DNA of 64,000 nt from Tetrahymena thermophila SB210 (taxonomy: Eukaryota; Ciliophora; Oligohymenophorea; Hymenostomatida; Tetrahymenidae), in assembly GCF_000189635.1 (NCBI RefSeq), contig NW_002476571.1:845186-909185 (forward strand), in the 5' to 3' direction. Below, in pieces: positions 1-11,576 of the stretch. The stretch's first letter is position 1. Each line of letters begins with the position of its first letter. The position numbers were made by a program, and so were the translations under genes. Under the pieces are notes generated by a model. The model saw nothing but the letters and a program-made list of their open reading frames with translations, was not told where the DNA came from and made no database searches.

Positions 1-1586
1 AAAATGAACAAAAGTATTAAGATCTTAAAAAATTGAACGCAGAAATTAAAGTCTTAGAAAACTCTATTAAAAAGTGCGAAGTCGAGATATTCTTTAACAC
101 AAATAAACTTACCTCATTCTAAAATGTAATTTTTATTTTAACAATTATTGAAATTAATTTTTAGTTTAATTAATTGATAATTTTATGAAAATAATTTAGT
201 AACTACAAACAATTATGAAGAGCTAAGAAAGTGTCACAGTAGTAGGTAAGAAACTTTATGACATGCTAGAGAAATCTAAGAACAACGAGGAGTTTAATAA
301 GTATTCATCTAAAAAGGTTATTTCTAGTAAATTATCAAATTCTGTTAATTATTTAATTTTTAATTTATTAGTAACAATATTTAACTAAATAATATGGCTT
401 TATTTAAAATGAGATATTTACAGTTTTTTAGCAAGATCTCAAAATATTTATTTGAAAATTTTTAATATAACAAATTAATATTATAATTTTAACTCTAAGC
501 AACTTAAAAGAAATTAATTTTATTTAAAGATTTCTTCTTTTCATTGTATTTAAGTATAATATTTAAAGCTTTTTTAATTCATACAGTAAATATGCAAACA
601 TTGAATGTTTTTTTAAAAGAAGTTTAATAAATATTTTAATTAATCAAATAAATATTTATTAATAATAAAAAAACCTTTTTTCATCAAATTTTTTTATTTT
701 TATTCAAATTATTCTCTAAATTAACTTAGATGAAGATATTAAGGAAATCATTAAGATGAAACAAGAAAAACCTAACGAGGTCAATGATGAACTTTTAAGA
801 TAAGGAAGATGGATGACTAAAAAGCTTCATTTAATTAAAATTACATCTGATAAATTAAAATAAATTCGTGGAGATAATATCAACACAATTTTGAATTAGA
901 ATACTAAACTCATCGAAGAGTGCAATTTGTTGAGAGGTGAAAATGAAAGATATAGAAAAGAAATGAAAAAAATTGAGAAATTACTTGCAGAAGCTATTAG
1001 AAAGAGGCAAAAACTTAGAAACTAATCATCTTAAAACCCAGCTTAAATGAAGAAATTGATAGAGAAATATGATGAAAATGAAGAAAAGCTACAGAGTCAA
1101 AAAGAAAGAATTTCAAATATTAAAGTAAATACAAATCAATAAAAATAACATAGAAATAATTGGTTTTTATTAATTATTATTAGCAATCAATAGAAGAAAT
1201 TGTAAGCAAGGTTGATGAGTCATCTAGTCGCTTACCAGCTATAAATAATAAAAAGTAATCAGATTTTTTTTTTTAAGTTTTTTATGTCATATCTAATTTA
1301 ATTATCTAGGGGAGCAGGTATGTCGATTACTGTTAATTAGAGTGGCCTTTCCACAGATATAAGTTAAAGTAGAATAGGAAAATAAGGTATTTAGGCCTCC
1401 TCTACAAAAGATAAATCAGTTCTCTCTTAATAAAATAACTAATCTATTATAGGAACTAACAACCCTCAAGGGCAAGTTCAGTATCCAGAAACTGTGGTTG
1501 AAAATCCTTTAGAGCATGATAGACCAACAACTTCCGAAATGGGAAGAAAGAAAAAATTAAATAACATTATTACTAATAATAATTGA
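1..1586 (+). CDS. Coiled-coil protein, 5'-truncated at the window edge
   Basis: The frame is open from base 1 and ends at TGA 1584-1586; the start lies before the window. At least four introns interrupt it, and the longest runs from about 316 to 720. The visible part is rich in Lys, Glu and Leu heptads (for example KKLNAEIKVLENSIKK and EKLLAEAIRKRQKL), so it forms long coiled coils. The segment around 840-990 reads QNTKLIEECNLLRGENER, which weakly resembles the coiled-coil tails of axonemal CFAP57-type proteins. The last ~100 residues are a Ser/Asn/Gln-rich tail without predicted structure, ending KKLNNIITNNN. Many TAA/TAG codons are read through as Gln. The function is not established; a ciliary or cytoskeletal role is inference from a weak resemblance. 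Confidence 0.75.
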
Positions 1587-1955
1587 TTAAAAATTATTTT
1601 GTTTTTTTACTTCTTAATTTATATAAAATAATCATAAAAATAAGATTTCAATTGATATAAAATAAAAAATCTTGTGATTTTAGTTAAAAATGAAAAACAA
1701 ACTAAATAATTTTAGTTCAAAAAAAAAATTGAATTTGTTCATTCATTTTTCTGAAAAATCATTTTGATGATAAATTTTTAAAAAAATATTGTCAAGGTTT
1801 TATATGAATGAATATTCTAAAATAAATATCTAGATTTAACTAAAATTTGTGATTCTTATTTATATTTTATAAATTATTATTAAATATTTAACTTTGATAA
1901 AGTTTTTGTTTTTTAATCGAATTTTTTTGAATTTTATAAAATTAATTTGGGAGAT
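1587..1955. other. Intergenic spacer
   Basis: AT-rich spacer between the TGA of the coiled-coil gene and the ATG of the LRR gene, both on the plus strand. It must hold the 3' end of one and the promoter of the other. No coding frame or RNA-like island is visible. Confidence 0.6.
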
Positions 1956-4259
1956 ATGATTAAAAGGGCTTTAAAAGATATTGAAATCAGATAAATTTAA
2001 GACTTGGAAAGTATTCAAGACTTGAACTCTGTGGAAATTTTTAGATTCTTCACTTAAGAGTTGGTAATTATATTTGTGAATCTACATTGCTGTCAATATT
2101 TATGGGTATTTTAGCAAACAGGTCTATGATTATTTAAAAGATTAAGTTTAGGACTAGCTAAATGGAAAAACTGTTTATATTGACACGAGAAGATTCAAAT
2201 AAGAAATTAAATATGATTAAATGATGGGATTCCATGATTTCAGTGCACAAATCGCAGACTGGTTTTATTTATACGCTAAGAATATTACTAATCTTCATAT
2301 CATACTTGACAAGTAAGCTAATTTAGTTAGAAATATTTATCAATTCATTAATTGGCTGATAATATATTTTAAGAGTATCGAGCTAACTAACTGAAACAGA
2401 TATTTAATTCTACACAGGATCTTTTTCTTGCTTTAATAACTTAAATGTTTTGGAGTTTTCAACTGGAGGAAAGACAGCCATGGATGTAATCGTTTTAAAA
2501 AAATATATTGATTGTTTTTATATATTTTAATTTAAAAATAAATCAGCTTTGGAACAGTGGAAATTACGAAGATGCTCACTTTTATGTTAAAAAACAAGTA
2601 AAAAATAATTTTAATAAATCAATGGGCTTAGCTGCAAAATAATTGGGAAAATAGCTTGAAAAGATGGCTTTCAAAAATAAATTTACTCTTCATACACTCA
2701 GCTTAGATCTTTATAGGTAGGTATTCATTTTAATTTTTTAAGTGATAAAATTAAAAAATTTAATAATAAATAGATGGTCTTCCTGTACTTCTGCTGACAC
2801 TTCTTTCCTCTTTAAATGCTTAAAAGAGGTTTTAGTTTAATGTACTTAGATTAAGACCTTCTACCTGAATCTATATGGGTAAATTTAGAACATTTCAAGC
2901 ATAATACAATAAAATTTTTTTTGTTTCTATGAAGATGGGTAGGTATTATTGATTACAAGTGCTTTGATGAATTAGCAGCCACTTTTAAGGCATGTTTAAC
3001 TAATTGTCGATAACTGGAAAATATAGAATTACATTTTGCATGGTAGAATTTAATTAATTAATTAATTAGTAAAGTTCTAAATTTTCAATAATTTTGTAGG
3101 TGTTAAAGTCTTACTTCTTGGCAGGCTTCGATATCTCTAGCAGAATCTCTTAAATATATTTCATAATTAAGCACACTCAGAAACTTTACTTTAAATCTAG
3201 GAGGGTAAGTAATTAATTATGTTTTTAACAAAAATTAAATCACTTATTTTTAAGATGGGGTTAGGAATCATCAGTTGTACCTGAGACTTTATTTGAAAAT
3301 CTGGCTTCTCTAATTCTAAATAATCCTTTGAGTTCATTATTTCTGACATTTGGAAAGTTAATTTATTATTATTTTGACATCAATCATAAAACCAATTTTG
3401 TAGTTGGAAGAATCCTCTGAAAATAGAAACCACGTTAGAATGTCTGGAAGCTATGCTCATGAAGCTAGTCAATAAACCTAATTTCTATAGACTTGGATTA
3501 GATTTATGGGGGTAATTTAAATTAAAAAACAAAAATTTCAAAATTCAAGGTTGTTTGCTATAATAAAAAGATGGACTAATGGAAGCGTTAAAGGACTGCT
3601 TTGCCTAGCAAAAGCATTAGTTAAAATCAGATAAACTACAGATTTATAAGACTTGAGCATTAATTTTTGGGAGTATTTGTTTAATATCTAACTAAATATT
3701 ATACTTTATTTGAGAGTTTAACTTTAAAAAAAATACAGATGGCAAGGAATCATAAATCCAGAATGTGCAATCGAACTCATACTTTAAATTTTAAACCCAC
3801 CGTATAAGAAAAACACTTTAAAATATCTCTCTCTTAATATGAATGCGTAATAATTATGAAAATAATATTTCTAGCACATAAATATTTAAATTGTTAATAA
3901 TTATAAATAGTTGGTATTTGAGTAAAGAGCCATGCATAAAATTTTTTCAGTGTATAAGGAAAATGGAAGCAGAGAACCATTTAGAAAAATTAAATCTAAG
4001 CTGTAGATTTGAACATCATTTAAAGAAGTATAAATTCAATAACCCAAACGGAAGAATATTTGGTAAAAATGTAATAAAATTAATTGCATGTAAAGATCAA
4101 AAATATTAAAAGGCTGCTTCCGTTTGTAAAGCAATAAATAATACTCAACTATTCTTAACAGATAAAATGTAAAAAGACTTTTATAAGCTGTGTTTTCTAC
4201 CTAGCTTAGACAACATAACTTAAATCGAATTACCTCTTTCATATAATTTATAAGGTTGA
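1956..4259 (+). CDS. Leucine-rich-repeat protein of a ciliate-expanded family
   Basis: It starts at ATG 1956 (MIKRALKDIEIRQIQDLES) and ends at TGA 4257-4259 (...QIELPLSYNLQG). Exons are short and separated by about eight AT-rich introns. Most exons encode one repeat with an L-x-L-x-L core followed by a GW-like turn: TLSLDLYRW, FYLNLYGW, NIELHFAW, FTLNLGGW. This is the ribonuclease-inhibitor-like LRR pattern of a large, poorly characterised ciliate family. Introns fall at nearly the same place in each repeat, just before or inside the Trp codon. There is no signal peptide, kinase or other catalytic motif, so a binding or scaffold role is the most that can be said. Related loci lie at 15208, 28706 and 52526. 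The exon borders in the 3840-3930 region are uncertain. Confidence 0.7.
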
Positions 4260-5410
4260 GATCTATATTTATTAATTTTAATTATTACGTATTAATATTA
4301 ATTATTATTTATAAAAAACATTTTATTCTGTTTTTAATTTAATTAAGAATAATTTTTATCTTATTTATAAAAATTTTATTTATTTTAATTTTATTGTTTT
4401 TTTTTCAAAGAAAACTTCAATTTGAATTTGAATGATAAAATAAATTTTATTTATTAAAAATTTAGATTAAAATAAAATAATTTGGATAAATCAAAAGAGA
4501 GCGATTTATTTTCATAAAATCAAAATTATTTTAAAATTAATTGTAAATGGTTAGTTGGTAGTTATTTAATTTCAAAATTATTAACAATAAACTTATAACT
4601 TTCATTTTTAAAGTAATTTTAAAATTTTTAAATTCTTTTAATAAATAAATTAGATTTAAATTTTTAAACTTTTTTAAAACAAGATCAAGGGTATAATATA
4701 TTTTATTATATGTTATTTAAAAATATTTTTAAGCTTTGTATAGTTTAACCTCAAAGTTTAGGTTTAACATAACAAATAACTTTGTATTATCAAATTAAAA
4801 ACTTAACTTCTGAAAAAATATTTTATTTTGCAACTAGCAAATATTTTAAATGTATTGAATAAACCAATTAAAAAAGTTTTAACATATTTTTTTGCATATA
4901 TTTTTAGTAAACAATTGTATTTATAATATACATAAGAGAAAATCTATTGAGTAGAATTTTTATTTATCTTTATAAAAAGACTTTGTAAGATGGTAATATA
5001 GGGATAAAAAATAATAATTGATTTATATTATTTGAGTTATGATAACTAATTAACTATGAATATTGATATAATAATTAAAAAATCATTAGAATAGAAGAAA
5101 ATTAATGTTCAAAAGAAATGGGTGAGAAAGATTTAATTAGAGAGGGAGTAATTTAATGAGAGTATAATGATCAAATATTTAATTTTAATGAAAAAAAAAA
5201 GATTATTAGGTATTAAAAATCATGTAGTGTATTTACTGTTGCGGATTTTTAATATTATTATTCAAATATATTTTAAGTAGAAGATTTCTAAATTCTTTAA
5301 TAAAACTATAATAAAATGATGAGATAGTTAAGATTGCTTGTTCTTTATAATTAATTAATTCAAATAATTTATTTATATTTTAACTAACAATAAATAATAT
5401 TCATTCATTA
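4260..5410. other. Intergenic spacer, 1.15 kb
   Basis: AT-rich DNA with T- and A-runs, and no frame that stays open under the ciliate code with non-random amino-acid content. It separates two plus-strand genes. Nothing else was identified. Confidence 0.6.
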
Positions 5411-6846
5411 ATGGAGCGCATAAATACTATCAGTAATTAAATATCTAACAAGTAATCATACAATGATTTTTTGATAGTTAATGAATTACCATACTAGAAG
5501 GTCTTAGTAGAACTAAATAACACTCGCAGAAATAATGCAATAAATACTCAGATGTCAAAATAACTTATGAATATTGTATAAGATCCTAATTATAAGATTG
5601 TCATTCTCAAAGGAACTTATGGAAAAGCCTTTGGATGCGGAGGAGATGTCAAGGATTTGTATTCTTACATAACTAATCCTGATAAGACTTTGCTTTTTGA
5701 TTACTTTTTGACTGAGTTCTAAAACAATTATTGTTATTATTTACTCAATCATATGGAAAATTGTGGATCTATTGCAATCTATGACGGATTTACTATTGGG
5801 GAGGCTTTTTTGTTAAGTTGCTATTCTAAAATAAAAATCTGCACGGAAAGAACTGTGATAATGATGCCAGGTAAATACAAATTTTACACATAAAGTTTTA
5901 ATTCAAAAGAAAACAAACACATTTTTTATAAAATCTTTATCAGAAGGATAAATTTATTTAAAAGTTTTTAAATTAATTTTGTGAAAATTAACTAATTAAT
6001 TAGCTAATTTAAATTGGTAAAAACAGATTTAATTAATTTATAAACAACTTTTTTACATTTAATTTAGAATGCAAAAATGGCCTTGTAATCTATACCCCAT
6101 AATACTTCTATGGATTAAAAAATAACATTGGAACATACCTTTGGATGACAGGAGAGCAAGTAAAGGGCTATGATTGTATCAGATTTGGTTTAGCTGACTT
6201 TTATATTTAAAGTTAATTTTTAACTTAGATGGAAAGAGAACTTATATTGGCTTAAGATATGAATCAATGTAAATCAATTTGCTAGAAATATGCTGATATG
6301 TCTGCAGACTTTATCTAATATAGCGACAATACTAAATTATTTGCTTACATTTAAGATAATTTTGAGTTGAGAGATTTCAAAGATTTTTGGAATAACTTGC
6401 TCAGAAATGCCCATTAAAAAACAGACTTAGAATTATAAAAATTTTCTTTAAAGTGTTTGCAATAAATAAATCAAGCAAGCAGAATTTCCATAAGATTTAA
6501 TTTCAATCTTCTATAAATGTGTTCTTTGATGATTGATGTTGAAAAATTTAACCTTCTTTAAATTAAAGCTGCAATCAATGCAACATTTTTATACAAAGAT
6601 TGCATTGAGGGTTTGAAAAAAGCAGTTGTCTAAAAAAATTATCAGCCTTAATGGTCACATGAATCATTCCTTGACGTTAAAGACTCTGAACTATTAAAAA
6701 TTAAAACTACTGACGAATTTATATAAAATGAGAAATTAAGGATAGATTTACTAATGTAAATAGCAAGATAGATGATGAATAGAAAATAATCTATTATTTT
6801 ACAATAAAATTATTACTAATTACCTTAAATTATTTTTGATGACTGA
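5411..6846 (+). CDS. 3-hydroxyisobutyryl-CoA hydrolase-like protein (crotonase fold)
   Basis: There are two exons with a 197-bp intron at 5871-6067 (GTAAAT..TTTAG); together they encode 412 aa. The enoyl-CoA hydratase/isomerase fold is clear: VLVELNNTRRNNAINTQM (residues 31-48) matches the N-terminal strand that reads LNRPxxxNAL in the family, and KGTYGKAFGCGGDVKDLY (67-84) matches the oxyanion-hole motif KAFCAGGD. HIBCH cleaves 3-hydroxyisobutyryl-CoA in mitochondrial valine catabolism. Here the usual GGGVG stretch reads GEAFL (130-134). The first catalytic Glu is kept (PE, Glu154), but the Asp eight residues later is Tyr162 in ECKNGLVIY. The C-terminal helical region (about 250-400) is of family length. 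It could be a diverged enzyme with another CoA substrate or an inactive paralogue. No clear mitochondrial presequence is visible. Confidence 0.85.
5871..6067 (+). other. Intron of the HIBCH-like gene
   Basis: This GTAAAT...TTTAG intron splits the codon after MMP and restores the frame into ECKNGLVIY. With it removed the coding length is exactly 413 codons, which supports the model. Confidence 0.85.
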
Positions 6847-7224
6847 TTAAGTTTATTAATTTATTAATTGACTCTTATATATTTTTATAGTATTCTATAA
6901 AAAATACCATAGATTTTCACTTTATTTTCAAAATAAATTTCATATTTTTTATATATTTATTTATTATAAAATTTTTATCCATCTAAAAATGAAAAAGTAA
7001 TTTTAACTATAAAAAGATAGGAAAGATAGTAGACTGATTAATTATATTTAGATTTAAAATGTTTTTTATTTTTTGAAAATTTAATTATAAACAAATAAGA
7101 GCTAATTATGAATGAGTTAATTTAATTAATTAATTAATTATATTTATTTGATAAGGTTTAATTATATTTAAAAGGAAAATGATATTAATTAATAAATGAG
7201 TGTTTTAGTTTTGAAAAAGAGGAA
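6847..7224. other. Convergent 3'-3' spacer
   Basis: AT-rich spacer between the stop of the HIBCH-like gene (+) and the stop of the OFD1-like gene (-). It contains a TTAATTAATTAATTAATTA palindromic run near 7120-7140. Both 3' UTRs must fall here. Confidence 0.6.
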
Positions 7225-10200
7225 TCAGAAATATTCTAGATCTTCAACGATTTCCTCATTATAATCAACAATTTCTTCAATTTCTTCAGAAATAGTTTTA
7301 TCATCCTCTTTGTTATCTATTGTGGATTTATCTTATTTATATGGTGCAGGTTTTTGTTCGAATTTTTATTACTTGTTCTAGGTTGAAGGTAGGGAGAAAT
7401 CATTCTTTTTAGATGAAAAAGGATCGTCCTTACTTCCAAATTTATCATCTTTTTTGCCAAAAGGATCGAATTTTTTTCCATAGATGTCTTCATTTTTAGA
7501 TGAGAAAGGGTCTTCCTTCTTTTTCGAGAAGGGGTTTGAAACACTTTTTTTATTTAGATCAGAATCTTTTGGGAGAGACCACAAATCTTTTTTATCATCT
7601 TTAAGTGGTTGAGGTTAGTTAGATTTTTTATTCTTGTCAGAAAAATCATCTAGATCATCGAAATCATCCAAATAGTTAAAATCGGATTATTGAGGTTGTT
7701 TTTATGTTATTGGTGGAGGCAAGTAATTTAAATTGGATGATTTTTAATCTTTTTTAGTCAAGTCAATCAATGGTTAAAGAGTAGTTTGCTTTTTAGTATC
7801 AAGTGGAGAGTCTTTGAGACTATGCTTTTTTTCTGCTTACTGAGTAAATGTTTGGGGAATTGAAAGCATGGCATCTTTAGAAATTAATGACTGGCTATCT
7901 TCCTTTTTATATTTTTAATGTTATTCTAAGCTGGGATTATCTTATAAACCGCTTATTTAATTCAGAGTCTGTTTAGAGAATGTACTTTTTGTTTATATTT
8001 TTTCCTATGATTATTATTATTCTATGGTGTTCTTTGTAGGACTCTAGTTTGTAGTTTTCTTTATTGTGAAATTCTAGTTTTGTAATTCTTCGCTTTTGCC
8101 TTTGTTAACATTAAAACTGTCTTTGCGAGATCTTTCTACTTCACTCATAACTCTTAGCCTAGAGCTGTTATTCTAGTCAATTTTATCATAGGATTCTTTG
8201 AGTTTTGCTTCATATTTGGCAAAATCGAGTTCCTCTCTGAAAGACTCTTCAATGATATTTGTTCCACCAATTCCAGTAAAAGCCTTTTTGTCTAAGCCGA
8301 AATCCTAATACATCTACGATTTTGTGAGTTCAGCCTAAAAAATATTAGTTAAAATAAATAAAATTCTAACTTCAATAAAATATTTGTTACTTTTTCAAGA
8401 ATTTGTCTATCTCTATCCTAACTTGGCTTGTGCCCCTTAAATTGAGTAAAATCTATAGACGCATTCGATATATCCCAAATATTTTCAAATTTAAATGAGT
8501 GATTTTTCTTTTCAACAACCTCAGTTTCTCTTTGATATTAAAGAATTTCTTGTCTTCTCTTCTCTCTAAGATCCTTTAATACATCAAAAAATATACATTA
8601 AAAATAATTAATAAAATTTAAAAGTCAATATTTATTTTACATCAAGTTCTTTTTAGAATTAAGGTTTTAAAGAGGTAGGACCTGCTGTATAACTTGCTGG
8701 GGCATTTAAATGATAGTGATTAAACTCAAGGGGTTGGCGATAGTTCATTTCGTATCTTTATTTTCTAGCCTCATCAAGAAGATCTTCATTTTCTTTGTTA
8801 ATTTTTCTTAACTCCTTTATCTTTTCTTCTAAGACTTCAATTTAGTTTTGATAAACTTAGATTTCATTATTGAACTTTTTAAGATTGTCAACTTAGCTTT
8901 GCTTGTATTGATCAACTAGTTTCTTTTGTTCTTCGAGAGCATTCTTAAAGAAATTAACCTCTTCGTCTTTTATTTTTAGTTTCTGTTCAAGGTTTCTAGA
9001 TGAATCCTGATCTCTCTTGTATGAATCACTTACAGTTCTAATATTATCTCTTAGTTGCACTAATTCAAACTCTTATTCTTTCTTTTAACGCCTTAGTTCA
9101 TTCAACTCATCAACTAATTTTCTGTTCTCTTCTGTAAGCTTTTTTGTCTAATCAGTCAACTAAGCAGCTGTTTCCTTTTTGATTTATCAAAATAAAAATT
9201 CATTTAAAATATTTTTTTACTTAAAAATAAATTCACCAACCTTCACTTGCTTTATCTTGTACATATCTTCATCAAGGATTCTCTTTTTTTCAATAATTTC
9301 TAGTTTTTCAGCCTCTAAATCGCGATGAGCCTCCAGTTTAGTGTAAGCTAAATCATTTTGATATTTCTTTTCGATAATTAAAGCAGATTCTTCAGCTTTT
9401 TTAATCTTTTCTTTGAGTTCCTACTCTAAATTTTCAAGCTTTTATTTCTGGATTTTGAGCGTTTCATCATTTAAAATCCTTTATTTATCAATTTCATCTT
9501 CTCTCATCCTAAGAAGTTCGAAGTCTTTTAAAATTCTTTATCTATGATCATGATTGATGGATTCAATTTCTTTCATTTTGTTAGTACATTTCTCTAGTGT
9601 ATCTTTTTCCCTTTCTCTAAGCTTAGTGAGTCTATCCATGTAACCCTTCTCGAGTTCTTCCCTGTATTCACTCATTAATTTACGATATTTTTCCTACTCT
9701 TCCATTCTTACAGCTGCCATTTCAAATTCTCTTATTCTTACAACTTCTGCATTCATTTCAGCTTTAATCCTGTTTTCAAACTCCCTCTTAAATCTAATTT
9801 AATTTAAATACATGAAAAAAAGAGAAAGAATTTTAAATATATTCAATAAATTTATAAAGAAAATCAAATATATACCTCTAGAGTCTTTCTTCAATCTCAT
9901 GGGCTGGAGTGTTTATTTCTTATACTTTTTCACGATATTTATGATCAACAGTATTGAGACGCTATTCCAAATTAAAAATAGCATCAGCGTGCTCTGTCTA
10001 AGTGGCACAGTTAGTTTTAGGTACATTTTTGACATTATTCAAATATGTTTCAACCATAGTTTCTAAAATTGAAATTTTTGGATTATCGATATTTTTACAA
10101 TTCATGATATCAAGTATCTCAAATCTTTATAAAATTTTGTTGGCATATCCACTTTCAGGCTAAAAAATACTATTTGAATAGCTGTAATCATTTTTATCAA

Positions 10201-10426
10201 AATATTCAGAAACAATACTTGCCATAAGCCTCATGAGCAAAGCCTTATGTTGATTCTTTTCATCATGAATCTTTTGCTAAACTTATTAGACTTTTTATGA
10301 TTTAACTAACTTTTCAATCATTTTATGTCTCATCTATGCCTTAACAGAATTGAGCATACCAGTATCACTGAAAAGATGAAACAGCTTTTCCTTATATTAA
10401 TCATTATTATCTTCTCCTTATTCCAT
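7225..10426 (-). CDS. OFD1-like LisH and coiled-coil basal-body/centriole protein
   Basis: The start is the ATG complementary to 10424-10426 and the stop is at 7225-7227. The N terminus (KEKLFHLFSDTGMLNSVKAQ, then MASIVSEYFDKNDYSYSNSI and FQPESGYANKIL) lines up with the start of OFD1, whose LisH motif reads [22 protein letters not shown]. OFD1 acts at centriole distal ends and in ciliogenesis. After a CATQTE stretch, about 500 residues of Arg/Glu/Lys/Leu coiled coil follow (roughly 9800-8650). The last ~350 residues are a Ser/Lys/Asp-rich tail with one NPF and three DPF tripeptides near 7420-7530. It ends in an acidic peptide (EEIEEIVDYNEEIVEDLEYF), as OFD1 also ends acidic. Introns are visible near 8340-8390, 8585-8640, 9180-9240 and 9790-9880. 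Homology is judged by eye, but the LisH block is strong. Confidence 0.8.
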
Positions 10427-11576
10427 TTTTATTTTGAATATCTCCTTCTTAAAAATAAATATTTCAGAAACTAATCGATTTAATTAACAGATTTGGAAAT
10501 ATTGATAAATAATTTATTTTTTTTGAATTTTATATTCGTAAAAATCAAACACTTTATTTATTTATTTATTAATGATTGAATAGCAATTCCTACATTCATT
10601 AACTCATTCATATAGCATATATGAATATTCACTGTCTTTAAATTGAAAATCTGCTCACAAAAATTAAATTTAATTAGAAATGCATCAATAAATCAATCAA
10701 TCAAATATTAAAAGCATTATAAACAACTCATTAAATATAATTCATTTAATATCTTTCAAATGATATGAAACTTATATCTTTTTGCATTTTCCTTTTATTT
10801 TTAAATATCTTTAAACCAATTATTTAAATTCGAAATGCATCTATCTATCTATCAATTTATCTTCATTCATTTTTATAAAATTATCTTGCCAATTAATCTG
10901 ATAAGAAAATAATTTATTTATCAATTTTATAAATTAAAATAAATATTTAATAGTAATTTAATCTTAAAAAAATAAATAATTTCCTCAATATAATATTAAA
11001 ATTAAGAAATAAAATTATTTTTACTTTAAAATAATAGATTTATTATTTTAATTAATTAAAAATATTAAAAGCTCAACAAACAATTTTTTTTTAATGCTTT
11101 AACAATTAAATTTAATTTGAGCTAAAAAATAAAAACAATAAATTCTTAATTAAAAAATTAAAAATGTATAATTCAATTAAATATAAATTTAAATAAATAT
11201 ATTTATTGCTTTAATAAATATTCATTTAAGGTTATGGGTGAATATCTTGTTAAATATAAAGGGTATTTCTTAATTAACCATTTAAGATTTAAAATTAATT
11301 TTTAATAATTATACTCATATCAGCTATTTAATTATTTTATTTTTTCAAAAGATATTTTAAATTTATCTAAATAATGTTTTTAGTAAGGATTTTGATTTAT
11401 TTTGTAAGCTTTTGAAGTTAATAAAATATCATTGGAAATACTTTCTTAATTTTCATAAAATATAAAATAAAACTTTAATGAATTTTTGAAAGTTTTTTAA
11501 AGTAAAAAAGTTTACAAAATGAATATATATACATATATAAATAAATATTATTTTATTATTATAAGTAAGTTCTTTT
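10427..11576. other. Intergenic spacer, 1.15 kb
   Basis: AT-rich DNA upstream of the OFD1-like gene and downstream of the VWA-Hint gene, both on the minus strand. It contains an ATATATACATATATAAATA stretch near 11525. No coding frame or RNA gene is evident. Confidence 0.6.

Noticed and set aside
7120-7141. TTAATTAATTAATTAATTA palindrome as a regulatory site
   Set aside because: Such runs occur by chance throughout this AT-rich DNA (also near 3055 and 61450).
8720-8740. GGGGTTGG, similar to one ciliate telomere unit
   Set aside because: It is a single occurrence inside coding sequence of the OFD1-like gene; no tandem G4T2 array occurs anywhere in the window.
9812-10066. 84-codon plus-strand ORF
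   Set aside because: It spans an intron and exon of the minus-strand OFD1-like gene and has no independent support.
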